Below, piece after piece: positions 45,108 to 56,280 of a stretch of 64,000 nucleotides of DNA. Made by a program: the position numbers and the translations under genes. Every line of letters starts with the position of its first letter. Position 1 is the first letter of the stretch. The DNA is from Dactylellina haptotyla (taxonomy: Eukaryota; Ascomycota; Orbiliomycetes; Orbiliales; Orbiliaceae): positions 3,100,001 through 3,164,000 of the forward strand of contig CM062380.1 in assembly GCA_031310005.1 (NCBI GenBank). Reading direction: 5' to 3'. The notes below the pieces were generated by a model. That model worked only from the letters and a program-made list of their open reading frames with translations. It made no database searches and was not told where the DNA came from.

Positions 45108-46229
45108 TTAAGATATTCGTGACATGCCTGCGATATTCCTGCCCCAAGGCTCGACTTCCTCAACCACTGACAACGGAGTCATCAACCCTGATGTTTCATT
45201 TACTACTGGGCTTCCGAGACCTCCATCTCCTTTATCCACTCCCACAAGTGTTGACGTGCCACTTGTCATTGTTCCTCCACCCGAGGATTCGGTGGGCGCG
45301 CTGGTGCGGCTCCTCCTTGATCTCCGTGTTTCTGAAATAGGTAGTGTGCTCTCCGGGCTTCCGTGCATCGAAATTCTCTTAACTTTGCCAAAGAATCCCT
45401 TAGCGTATTCCCTGACTGGACCCCAAATAGCCACCAAGCATATGACAAAGGTTCCCAGCCCCGTCTCAAACAAGGCGCAAAGGACTAAAGTAGGTGCTGT
45501 AACGTCCCTGCCAAGGTCCGATGTGTGATATAAATACATCTCCAAAACGTATATTCGAACTGCCTGTGTCGCACAGGTGACAAAACCGGTGAAGAATACG
45601 ACACACAGAGCCAGTTTCTTCGATGCCCCGAGGTGCGATTTCCAGACGAATGGAAATGGGTATGCAAGGAGCATAAATTCGGTAATCAACCCGAAGGCCT
45701 CAGTAACTAGCGTGAGTTTGTGTAGATAATCACTGCCACCGTTATCCGGACCCGGACAGCTCCACGGTTCCTCCCAGGTGTTTTCCAATGGAAAACAGCT
45801 CACGAACAGGTTTGCGATCCGCATCAGGAACTGGACTATGCTTAGTGCAAATATCGCATATAGCCAGTTTTTCGCTTTTCGAGTCGTAGCGAACGCGCGC
45901 AAGTAGAATAATATAATTGATAGCTTGATAAGCATTACGGCGAGAATATTTATTAGGTTATGTATCCAGAGCCACAAGAGAAACTTTGACAGGCGCTCAA
46001 GTGGGAGCGTGGATACGGTGGACGGAACAACTGCGACGGCGATGTAAACCCAGATTGCCCAGAGCGCCCATGTTAGCGGCAGGGAGAGGAGAATCAAATA
46101 GTCGTCCCATTTTATGGATATGGAATTGTTGATCCGGATGTGAAAACGAAGAACGACGCCAAGAGTTGCGAGCAGCGGCAGGATAACTTCGGCGGCAGCA
46201 CCAGTTTTAAGGTCTGTGGTGTAGCCCAT
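45108..46229 (-). CDS. Pth11-like/rhodopsin-fold seven-helix membrane protein
   Basis: Member of the large fungal family of integral membrane proteins related to Pth11, thought to sense surface or chemical cues; the ligand is unknown. I start at the ATG giving MGYTTDLKTGAAAEV, which places helix 1 (VILPLLATLGVVLRF) near the N terminus as usual in the family, for 373 aa. The frame stays open upstream to an ATG at 46367, but those 46 residues do not look like family sequence. The signature WDDYLILLSLPLTWALW follows helix 1. Further helices include HNLINILAVMLIKLSIILFYLRAF, WLYAIFALSIVQFLMRIANLF, ITEFMLLAYPFPFVWK, LALCVVFFTGFVTCATQAVRI and TLVLCALFETGLGTFVICLVAIWGP. Cys residues in VSCFPLENTWEEPWSCPG fit the conserved loop disulfide. 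The cytoplasmic tail is Ser/Thr/Gly-rich. No CFEM domain precedes the helices. Confidence 0.87.
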   Translation of the reverse strand: MGYTTDLKTGAAAEVILPLLATLGVVLRFHIRINNSISIKWDDYLILLSLPLTWALWAIWVYIAVAVVPSTVSTLPLERLSKFLLWLWIHNLINILAVMLIKLSIILFYLRAFATTRKAKNWLYAIFALSIVQFLMRIANLFVSCFPLENTWEEPWSCPGPDNGGSDYLHKLTLVTEAFGLITEFMLLAYPFPFVWKSHLGASKKLALCVVFFTGFVTCATQAVRIYVLEMYLYHTSDLGRDVTAPTLVLCALFETGLGTFVICLVAIWGPVREYAKGFFGKVKRISMHGSPESTLPISETRRSRRSRTSAPTESSGGGTMTSGTSTLVGVDKGDGGLGSPVVNETSGLMTPLSVVEEVEPWGRNIAGMSRIS

Positions 46230-47024
46230 CGGAAAGTTGGGTTGGCATATAAACCTGGTTACTAGTTCTTGAGGACTACATGCGATTGTAAGCCAAAGCG
46301 ATGTGAAAGAACTGCAGTGGGGGAGCCGGCATGCCTGGGCTCGCCCTGCTTGGTTGCGATTGTGCAAGTGGGATAGAAAGTATATGCAAATGGATTGGGG
46401 AAAAGGAATAGGAAAGGATTGCCTGTTCTCTATTCAAAATCTGTAGAAAGTAACGGTTTTGCGATGAAATGCCTCGGCTGGCGCCATGGCCTTTATCAGC
46501 CGCATCTTAGCTGGATATCTGCCTGCGGCGGGCACATGGTGGTGAGTTCTTGGGCATATCACGGCTGCTATTGTGATTGGTTGGGGTGTTGGTGGCGTCG
46601 TTGACACAGGTCTTTTTTACTGCTTTGGGCGACTAAGCTTCGTCGTGACTCTCCGCCAAGCGCCACCACGGAACTGAGCGCTATCACAACATAGCACTTC
46701 GCAAATGAATTTTAGGCTTAGGTTTCATGACCTCCGGATAAAGCCTCGATCTTGTTTTCTGACAACATTTGAAGCAAACGCAAAGTATATATTATACTTA
46801 CCCTTACTCTCTGTGTTATTTTACTGGTTTGTAGACTATAAAACACTCACTCGAGTCCTTGGAGGGTAGAGGGCCAAATACGTAATAAATCGCTGTAGAA
46901 CTGTATACATATATGTACAAGCAAATCTTTGTAACATAAAAGTGTGTAGATGCAGGGAGACAGAGCGGACTGTGATCGATAGCTCAAAATCTAGAATTTA
47001 AAGACACTAACAAGACGACACTAC
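46230..47024. other. Promoter of the 7-TM gene and 3' flank of the NACHT-WD40 gene
   Basis: About 0.8 kb between two minus-strand genes. A+T-rich sequence at 46.75-47.02 kb fits the 3' untranslated region of the NACHT-WD40 gene. The left part, including the in-frame open extension to 46367, is the 7-TM promoter or leader. No further gene. Confidence 0.55.
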
Positions 47025-50000
47025 CTATGGCTGGGAATCGATGGTTTCGCAACGTCCTAGCTTGATGAGGCTAACTTCATCTGAGTGTCCAATGACCATG
47101 TTGTTTTCCCAAATCTCAATACATGAACCGTTATTTGGTTGAAACTCGGAGGGTACAAAAAGGACCTTCTCTCCATCTTGGAGTACCCAGCCAAGATCTA
47201 AATCAATGCCAGGTTGCCCTTTGTGTTTATTCTTAAAAATGTTGTATTCGTGGAAGGAGAATTCTGTAATATTGAAGAATACTGGCACTCCTTCGATCTC
47301 TATTTCCAATAGAAGATTTCCATCAATCAAAGAGAATAAGGACTCTTGCCACTGTGATATTTTGATGATTTTCACTTTTTCCAACCTCGTTGCGCACCAA
47401 ATTTCCACGTCCAATCGGGGCCTTAACTCTAGGTCGGGCTCACACCAGACCACTGCCAGGAACCGACTGTCCACGGAAAACGCTGTATAGTGAATTGAAT
47501 CATTCGGAAGCAAGTTTTCGGGAGCGCTCAATTGCATTGTTGCACCGGTATCCGCATTAAAAATTTTAGTTTTACAGAAATCGACCATAGAAAGAAGTCT
47601 GTTATTTGGAGAAAACGCTGCTGTCAGCCGACCTTCAAATTCCTCCTCTGATTCTCCGTTTGAATACCGATATAAAAGATCACCAGTCTTGACGTCGTAA
47701 ATGTAGACATAGTGGTGGGATACACTTGTGTACGTCACCACGCATAAGGTAGAATCAGAGGAAAACGCCACACTGTCCGCAAGCATTAATGCGAGGTCGC
47801 CAGGAGCTTCGGGTGGAGTTAACTTTGCAAGAAGTTCGAGTCCTGAAGTCGTAATGCGCCAGAGGGTAGCCAAAGGAATTGGCTGGGTCGCTGATATAAC
47901 GAGCTCCCTGTTGGAAGAAACTGCAATGCAAGCCACTTTGTTTGGGGTTTGAGTGGTATTATTACTCTCTAAAAGTCCCTTGGATGATAGATCCCATATT
48001 TTGATCCCTTCGAGCCCAGTAGTGAGCAACATATCTCTCTGAATATACAGTGACGCCCGGAACAATCCCTCTTTGTGGGCATCTATTGCCAGTATACATC
48101 TATGGGAATGGATATCCCATATATTAAACTGTCCCATCGAACTTGTCACAAGTCTGTCCTCTCCTAAAAATCCGACATATGAGGCCGACGATTGCCCATC
48201 AAGCTGTAGGCCATCTGTCCATATAATTTGAGGGTGATCCGGGTTGACCCGACAAATTGTCACAAGGTTTGCAGTATTTCTACAAGCTAGAAATTCGGAT
48301 GAGACGGAAAAAGATAGAGATAAAGGCCTGGCAAAAGCGCTTTGAGTGACACTTAAGAGAAGTGATCTGTTCTCAAAATCCCAAACCTTGACGCCATCGT
48401 CATAACTTCCTGAAGCTATTAAGCTGCGTTCTGGCGAAAACTGGATCTCTCTGATAGGACCAGTGTGGCCTACGAAAGACCATATTTTATTCCAAGACTT
48501 AGTAGACCATACGTCAATTGCCATATTGTTTCCTCCGGATAGGACGCATGCACCGTCTGTTGTCGGTATGACAATGTGGGTGCGGTTGCCCTCGAGCGCA
48601 ATCTTTCTTGTCACCGTATCGGAAGTAGTGTCCCATACATCAATTCCATGACCGTCAGTAGATCCTAGAGATATCGAACCTCTCTTTAGGGGACCTATAA
48701 TCCCCACAGTCGAGTAGTGATTGTTCTGTTCTAAGGTTTGTTTCTGAACACCCGTAACGATATCCCAACAGATAATTGCTTTACTACATAATGTTACCAC
48801 AGACGAGTCGTAGTAGGAGAAAGCAATTGATCTGACGATTCCTGGATGAAACTTGATAGTATTCAAGCAGGAGCCCCAGCTCCTAGGCACTTTTGGGGCT
48901 AATTGTACCCAATCAAGATGCTTGCTGAATAGACTTCGAACGATACTATTTTCCGGCAAGAATAAAACTGCAGAGGAATAGAGTTGTAAAGGAGACCCGA
49001 CAACTATGTGGTTGCAAAATTGTATGAACCTTTTCGCGTCCTTTAGGAGGAGGTCAAATTGGACCCCACTTTCAGGCTAGTTTCGTTAATCATTACGTTA
49101 GTGGCTTGACGAGAGCTCCAGCTAAACATAATAGCGGCTTACCAATATTAATTCCTCCAAGACCATAAAATTATGAATATTTTCGTGGTAGATTCCTAAA
49201 AGAAACGTAACCTCTAACCACTCGAGAAGTTTCTCTTGAAGAAATTTATAACTGGCATGCTGATCTGTTAACGGTTCTTGGGATCTCCTCAGGTGCCAAA
49301 CCCAGTACTGGCAGGCGTATTGAAGCTCTGGGGGAATAAAATCGTTTACTAAATTCTTTGAAATATCGCGTATAGAATACCCTGGTGAAGGAAGATGACA
49401 GATATTCTTTTTTAAGTTCTTCTTCATCAAATCGAGACAGTAATTCGTAATACTATTGTGTATTTCTGCCTCATCTAGCCAAAAATGCGATTCTAATTTG
49501 GTCTCTGGGTCCAATAGATACTCCCGAAAGGAAAGGTGGAAAGTTTTAATCGGAAGATCGGATTCTTTTGGGATGTTGAGTACAGAATGGAACGCGTCCA
49601 ATCTGCATCTAATTTGTTCTTCTTTCAGAACTATCAGATTGGATAGAGATCTGCGTGATAAAGGCGTCTCTAAGCAAACAATAGTTCCGATAATTTGCTT
49701 AAATTCTGTGATTAAAGTTTTTATCTGCGCTTTAGTCTTATTTTTCAACCGTTGAGTAAAGACTTGAGCATATGTGAGAGCCAGTGACCTTTCTGGGTTT
49801 GCATCCAGAAGTCTCTGTTGGCCTTTAAGAATGTCTTCAAGCTGAGACTCTGGAAGAGATTCTTGATCATCCAATAGACGACAAATCGTCGCTGCAACAA
49901 TGAAGAGAGGTGATGCCATTTTCACTAACACTTCCACCGTACCGTCTGAAGGCCAGTCAGCGGGAAGTGTATCCCTATATGTGTGCTCCTCCCTTATCCT

Positions 50001-51245
50001 GGCGAATTCGTGTTTAATAAGAACTTTTATATCGTGTTGGATCTTCTGTTCCTCGATATCATGCAAGACTAGATCCTGGTAAGCTCCGGAGATTTTCTCA
50101 AATCCGAGATTGATGAATGTTTCTCGCCGGCTAGTAATGAAGAGACGGATATCCGCACCGTCGAGATCCTTTAAACGTCCTAGAAGCTTGATAATGACAA
50201 GGACGTCCTTGTCATTGTCGCATTCATCTAGTGCATCTATCACTAGGATCGTTCCCGGGATCGGTTTGGCGGATTTAAGGGGCTCAAGGAGCAATTTTTC
50301 GAATTGCTCATTCAGAGCTTTTCTAGGTAGGTCCGGCTCTTTCTCAATAGCGTTGCTTATGTGCAGTCTCATCTTTGGGATATGTTGCATGAGGCTGTAT
50401 GCTAGTGTTGTAAAGAACTTCGCCGCATTACCACGGTCACCTGCATTCCTTCTGAAAAAGAAACTGGCACCAAGCAGTTTATCTTGTTGGAATCGCTCTG
50501 CGACAGTTCGCGCAATGGTAGATTTCCCAGTCCCCGCCGCACCGGACAACCAGAATATATGTTTGTCTGTAGAACGTGACCAGACTTCGATCTTTTTTAG
50601 TAAGTCCTGTCTAGTATTCGGTAAGCATTTAGGCTCATGCTCGTCTCCGTACCATCCGAATGCTGCCCCTTCCGCTACTGGTAGATTGATCAAGGTGATT
50701 TTGGTATCAACCTCAAGAATGGCCTGCGTTTCATCGACTTGGAGTGCAAATCGGATAATATTTTCCATTCCCATCAATCTTGAAACAATCTTTTCGACCT
50801 CGGGCTTTTCTAGCGGCCATGACAGTGCACGCACTATCTTCGTTGATGAAATTCCTTTATCGGCAGCTGCTTTCTTGAACCCGCCAAAAATTTTCGACTT
50901 CCAGCGTTCTTTGGGCGGCGCCGCACTAGAGACACTTGATTGTGCGGGCGTGGGATCCGGTTTCGGGAATTCTATCTTCTTTAATAAGTCCTCAAGCTCA
51001 TTCTTGCAATTTAACAATGTATCTCGAAGCCGCTGTGAAGTCTTTAATTTGTCTCCGTGAGGGCCCTTGAGTAACTGGTCTAGATCGGTGAGTACGATCC
51101 CGATCTGGACTACTTTATCATTTAGAGCCTTAATTTCTGCGCGCGCGCCTCTAACTTCGTTTATATAAGCCATACAAACTTTGGCAATCTTAGCTGTCAG
51201 TTCAACGACTGCGATTACATTCGCAATCCCGCCCACGACCTCCAT
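47025..51245 (-). CDS. NACHT-WD40 STAND protein (fungal NLR-like) with Helo-like N-terminal domain
   Basis: Signal-transducing ATPase of the type linked to non-self recognition and programmed cell death in fungi. Exons 51245-49143 and 49076-47025, 1,384 aa, joined across a 66-base intron. Residues 1-150 (EVVGGIANVIAVVELTAKIAKVC) match the Helo-like N-terminal domain of fungal STAND proteins. AFGWYGDEHEPKCLPNTRQDLL leads into the NACHT domain with P-loop GAAGTGKST (235-243), Walker B ILVIDALDECD (333-343) and LFITSRRE. Exon 2 opens with the linker LLKDAKRFI...PLQLYSSAVLFLPENSIVRSLF typical of this family, then about 10-12 WD40 blades (for example GPIREIQFSPERSLIASGSYDDGVKVWDF). The blades differ clearly from each other, unlike the near-identical repeats of HET-E-class genes. 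The model looks intact with all key motifs. Ligand and effector are unknown. Confidence 0.9.
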
Positions 51246-52601
51246 GGTGAACTATCTCACTGGCAGTACTTTCCCTATAGGATTTCAAGTTCTTCGCAGC
51301 GAAAGTCTGGTTTCGAGACAAGAATAAATAGAGAAAGAACTAGACAATAATAATAAACTATGAGATTATCGAGAAAAAGGATAAAGGCTGCAAAAGGCTA
51401 CGCAACTGGACCGCAAATACTTTAAATGCATTTTTGCATAAGAGTTAGATAAGATTAATGTACGAAGAAGGCTTCTAAAAAAATCACCTTTCAGCCAGTT
51501 GTGCAAGGCATGGCTGCGGCGGGGTAGGCATAGATCCCAGGATCCATACGAGCAGCCAGTAAGAAAGCCTGAAGCTGTGTTGGGCGCATATGCATCCTGC
51601 ATGCCTGCAGACGAGGATATTCCCACCTTCGCTCCTTTGCTACAAAGCATTGGGCAGTTACAAACAGATTTTATATTGGCATAGTTCCAAGCGTTTAACG
51701 GAGTAAGGGGCTACGCTGGGTCTAGCGTTTTGTGGTCTCAGTCGTCTGATATATTGGTTACGGTAAATATAGACCTAGGCGCTTAACGCTGCTGGGGTCA
51801 AAACTAGCCGGCCACAATTTCCTGTACAAACATCAGGGCGACCAGGTTTATTTTAAAGTCTCCTTTTGGTTACACATCATCCTTGAAAAAAGAGGATTAC
51901 ATTTGTTCAATATGTATTTAATCCATATGAACAAGAAGTTAAAAAATAAGAGCATCCAGTGACAGAAGAAGGGAACATTACACCATTAACAAGAGGTATA
52001 CTGGATAAGAGGGTAAAAGGAATCATGCACCCATTCTTTTTATAATCCAAGAGAAAGGAAAAAGAAGAAAGGTTAAATACATTCAACACCGTTCTCGTGC
52101 CCTGCATGAAGCAGAAAAACAGTAGGGGAACTTTTATTCAAGTCATCGTCATGTCGTAACGATCAAAAAGATAAAGGGAAACAGAAAAGATATAGCCAAA
52201 TAGAATAAAGCAACACAGGAAAGTCAATAGCAAGATAACATAGGGAAAGGGAAAGGAAAGACCCCAAAGCAAGGTAAGAAAAATTTATCGTCAAGGAGAA
52301 GGCCAAAAAAGGTAAAGCATCGAACCAGCCGAAGGTTACTCAATGGCAATGGTTTGATAATGTTGAGAATTCCGAGTAGAATGTTGAATATCAAGCCCAT
52401 AGGACGAATATCCATCAGAATTACTCTCAGAATTTTCGACTCTTTTGTCTTTCTTGTTCCTCCTAGATTCTTATCTCACTTTTGAGGGGATGATGAAACG
52501 CTAGCATGAGGACTGGTACATGGACTTAGTGAAAGGCTCTTCAAAACCGCGTTAGCTGCGGCTCGAGGCTTGGGTTTGGGACGGGCAGATCCTGATGCAT
52601 T
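51246..52601. other. NACHT-WD40 promoter region and eIF2-alpha 3' flank
   Basis: No gene is supported. Sequence from about 51.9 to 52.6 kb is A-rich on the plus strand, as expected for the 3' untranslated region of the minus-strand eIF2-alpha gene. The left part is the promoter side of the STAND gene. Confidence 0.55.
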
Positions 52602-53697
52602 CTATTCATCAGTACCTGCGACATCGCCGACTTCACCCTCCGACTCGTCACCGGAGACCTCCATGTTCTCGAGGGCCTTCTTCTCCATCAACTTCTTGAG
52701 CTCCTCGTCGTCGCTCTCGGTGACAGCCTTTGGTGCCATCTTGACGACGCAAACACCGCCGGCAGCCTTGATGCTCTCTTCGATAGCTGCAATAGCTGAC
52801 TCGAGAACAGCGATACCAGACTCCTTGGAGAGACATTGAGAGGTGAGAACGTATAGAGGAGGTGAGACAAGCTTGACCTTGACAGGAGTGTCGGCGGTGT
52901 GCTTGGCCTCAGCAGCTCGGAGAGCGTCCTTGATGGCATCAATTCCATCGTATCCGAAGCAGGTGACTTCGACGTCAGCACGGACCTTGGTTGGTTGAGG
53001 GGTCAAACGCTTGCCGATGTAAGTCATAAGCTCCTCTCTAACAGCTTCGTTCGGGAAAGCAATTTCATCCCACAAGTCCGGGTTACTTTTAAACGGAGAT
53101 TAATTAGAATAAGATCCATATAAAATGCAATCATATGGCTGAGATAACCTACGTAATCGAATACTTGAAGGCATCGACAGTGTGTCCGAATTTCTTCATC
53201 AACGGCCATGATATCGAGGAGTACAAATCCTCCAAGGGGATCTTTGTCTTCTCAGCAACGTGTCTGAGGATGGAGTGAACCATCTTTGACTTGTTGAAAC
53301 GTTCTTCACATTTGACGACATCCTCGGCGCTGACACGACGCTTGCTGAGATCAATATAACCCTTCTCCTTGTCGACTCTGAGAACGACGACGACTTCGTT
53401 GCGGCCAACACGAATGAGTTTCTGGATGGAACGGATACGGCGACGAGAAAGTTCAGAGAGCAGGATCATGCCATCGATATTATCGTATTCAAGGAGCTTG
53501 ACATAAGCTCCCATCTCAGCAATCTAAGGATCTGGTAAGCAGCCTGAAAAGAAAAAAAATAGAAATATGATAGAGTGATTCTAGGGTTGAGGGAGGGGTT
53601 GAAGGATAGAACGGCGAACCTGCTTGACATTGACCATGACATAGGAGTCAACCTCCGGATACTTCTCCTCATAGTATCGACAATTCGTTAACGACAT
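52602..53697 (-). CDS. SUI2: Translation initiation factor eIF2, alpha subunit
   Basis: Alpha subunit of the factor that brings initiator tRNA to the 40S ribosome, and the target of the Gcn2 stress kinase. Exons 53697-53620, 53523-53153 and 53085-52602; 310 aa, the usual fungal length. It starts [20 protein letters not shown], followed by the S1 RNA-binding domain ([21 protein letters not shown]). The regulatory serine, equivalent to Ser51, is in [14 protein letters not shown] helical middle domain ([16 protein letters not shown]) and a C-terminal alpha/beta domain ([18 protein letters not shown]) follow, then an acidic tail rich in Glu and Asp. The first exon codes for only 26 residues. All junctions restore conserved sequence, for example KYSIT/NPDLWD. 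Confidence 0.97.
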
Positions 53698-54061
53698 ATT
53701 GGCGGTAGTCGTATGTGTGTGTGGGGGGGGTTAGGTGGGGTGAAGGTCGTGAAGGGGGAACGAGCTGTTATGTAGCGTATCCTCTGATCACTGAGTCCAA
53801 GTCTCTCAAGTACGGTTCGTTGGATGACAGATAGCTTTTTGTGGTTGAAAGGAGGAAACGTGGGCTCTATGGTGAAGGACTGAAAGCTTGGTGTCGTCCA
53901 GGTTAACCAAGTTCCATACGAATGCTTCCTGAGCTAAAGGGCGACTATCGAGGCAGCTGCAAGTAAGGAGCGAGGGCCTCGTGATGGATTACGATGCTGC
54001 GTGGGGGTGTGATAGCGTAGGCGACAGGGGTGACTGAGAGGGCGACTGGTGGTGGCCGGGG

Positions 54062-54091
54062 CGATGGTGATGATGATGATGGTGATGGTGA
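54062..54091. repeat. GAT/GGT trinucleotide run
   Basis: Ten or so GATGGT/GATGAT units form a simple repeat in the divergent promoter between eIF2-alpha and ESS1. It gives Ser/Pro-like nonsense on the minus strand and is not coding. Confidence 0.6.
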
Positions 54092-54139
54092 GGTGGAAGG
54101 AAGTTGAGGTTGGAGGGATGTCCTTTGTGGTGGTGTTGT

Positions 54140-54157
54140 GGGTTGGGTTGGGTTGGG
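54140..54157 (+). repeat. Four-tract G-quadruplex motif
   Basis: GGGTT repeated three times and closed by GGG, giving four G-triplets with two-base loops on the plus strand, followed by CGGCGG. This satisfies the standard quadruplex pattern. The complementary strand carries CCCAA units that could form an i-motif. It lies about 1 kb before ESS1 and 440 bases before eIF2-alpha. Confidence 0.7.
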
Positions 54158-55150
54158 CGGCGGAAGTGGCTTCAACAACGACGACGGTTTTATTGATGAA
54201 TCACACACACACATTTACACTTTGACGGCATTCACAGCACACCAAAAATTAGGATTTGGGTTCGGATGCGACATTTTGAGAGCCCGCGCGGGGTCCCTCC
54301 AGCCCGGTAGCCCCTCTCGCGCACGCCGCCTGGCATATTCCGACGGTTATATCCCTCGATCTCTTCGTATTCTTCTCGATGTCGTGGTCGAGGCGCAGAA
54401 TGACAAAATTTTCTTTCGATTGCCGGCGCTTGCCCACAAACAGGACCCCTGCAAATACCAACCCACCTTTTATCGATAAAGGGCCTTGAGAAAACTACTG
54501 CTTGGATTCTAGCATTTCTAACGCTGAGTTCTTAGGTTCGGGAATTTCCAGCTACCTAGCTATAGGGTATCTGGGTAGCATGAGCAGGTAGCTGCGTTTC
54601 CCACGTTTTAATGGTGATCCGTTCCAGTTATACCTGGATGTGCTCTCCGAGCCCGATTGCAATTCATTGCACTGCCAAGAGTCATGATCAATCACGGAGC
54701 AAGTGCCTTCTCACAAAGATACTCACTTATCAACATGTATATACATGCTTGATTATACTGGAAATAATGGAGAGAATCGCTCTAATGCTCGTGCTCTGCT
54801 CTCAACAAAATATCTCGTGATAGCGGGAACATTACATATACGTACCCTCGTTTCCTAGTACAGTCGTTTTGTCTCAAGCGGAGGACACCTGGGCCATGTC
54901 ATTGGCTAGGAAGGTTTGCTTGATAATCGCGCAGCAGCTTCCACAAGCAAATTCGAGAAGCTTGAACCCCTCCGCGTCTACAGGCTCGTCTTGCATGCTT
55001 TAAATCTCGGACCTACCCCCAGACATCATCTCCGATCCAATCTAGATATCCATCTCATTCTTCTTATCTCCTCTAGTAGTAGTACCTATTCCCCGGTATA
55101 AAACCTGCACCGGAACCGGATTTTGACCTTTTCCCCGAAGAACCGAAATC

Positions 55151-55835
55151 ATGTCCAGCACAGGTCTTCCCTCTCCTTGGGAGGTCCGCATGTCCAAGAC
55201 CCGCGCTATCCCATACTACTTCAACCAGAACACTCAAGAATCTCGTTGGGAACCTCCAGAGGACACTGATACCGATAAACTCAAAGCCTATATGCTAGCT
55301 AAATTCCCTAGCGTCATGCAATCTTCGGACGGCGGGTCTGATAAAATCCGTGCTGCGCATCTCCTTGTCAAACACACGGAAAGCCGAAGACCTTCAAGCT
55401 GGAAGCAGGACGTTATCGAGCGTTCGAGGGACGAGGCTATGACCATGATCAGAGGTTTCGAGCAACAAATCAAAAGTGGAACCACTACCTTGGCGGAGCT
55501 TGCTAAAAATGAAAGTGACTGCTCGAGTGCGAGAAAGGGTGGTGATTTGTACGAAACCCTTTCTTTTTATGACAATTGTCCATTAATGGTTATCTGGTTG
55601 TTGATTCCTAACACGCGAAATACTTTTATAGGGGTTTCTTTGGACGAGGCGACATGCAAAAGGCGTTCGAGGATGCGGCTTTTAGCCTCGAGCCAGGCCA
55701 GATGAGTGGCGTTGTCAGTACCGATTCAGGATTACACTTGATTGAAAGGTACGTGATCAATTACTAAAATTACAGCTTCTTAATAATCTATTCTTTATAA
55801 CTAACCACTTGGGGATTGCCTATAGGATCGCATGA
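55151..55835 (+). CDS. ESS1: Pin1/Ess1-type peptidyl-prolyl isomerase
   Basis: Isomerises phospho-Ser/Thr-Pro bonds, notably in the RNA polymerase II C-terminal domain; nuclear and usually essential. Exons 55151-55548, 55632-55748 and 55826-55835 give 174 aa. The WW domain is at residues 9-38 ([20 protein letters not shown], with the second Trp in SRWEPP). The parvulin domain starts at [10 protein letters not shown]. The phosphate-binding basic pair lies in ESRRPSSW, the catalytic Cys in [14 protein letters not shown], and [17 protein letters not shown] follows. The last exon is only 10 bases and adds the codons that finish LIERIA plus the stop. Confidence 0.95.
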
Positions 55836-56280
55836 ATTCTGCTTCAAACGAAAAAAAGTAAATTCGAACCAATTACCGCGTGTACAGTACTGTTTAGCCA
55901 TACCAGCCCGGTTTACCACCTCCGTTCCGGAATCATCTGCTTCTGAGTTGTCAAAGAATACACTATAGCACTGGATCAAGGCACGAAAAGAGAGTCAAGC
56001 AATCGATCGTTACACCGTGCAAAGAAAACTGTGTTTGTTTGTGTGTGTGTGAACTTGTGACATATTAAAAATCATGTTCGTTATTCTCATAGCAGACAAG
56101 ATAATATAAAAGTACAACGAATATTTTAAACGCTCCCACCCTGAACCTAACCTAGTAAAAACCATTCCCGTGATATCAAGATATGAGACCGAAGGAATAT
56201 CTTTCAGAAATTAACGGCACCTTGCCGAACCCCGCCAACTTGCATACTTTCGCTCACAAAATAACTTTTAAAGAATCGGC
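55836..56280. other. Convergent 3' region between ESS1 and the Yip1 gene
   Basis: 445 A+T-rich bases between convergent genes, with a short GT run near 56035-56050. It presumably holds both 3' untranslated regions. No gene is seen. Confidence 0.6.

Larger units (their letters stand above)
53698..55150. other. Divergent promoter region, eIF2-alpha and ESS1
   Basis: About 1.45 kb shared by two outward-facing genes. A GT run with eight G residues (about 53710-53730) lies directly upstream of the eIF2-alpha start. A GAT/GGT run is at 54062-54091 and a four-tract G motif at 54140-54157. The start of a third gene is not supported. Confidence 0.6.

Noticed and set aside
46230-46367. N-terminal extension of the Pth11-like protein to the ATG at 46367
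   Set aside because: The extra 46 residues have no family resemblance, and the ATG at 46229 gives the normal short N terminus before helix 1.
50110-51060. 316-codon plus-strand frame opposite the NACHT domain
   Set aside because: Antisense shadow; the minus-strand frame has P-loop, Walker B and NACHT leader motifs.
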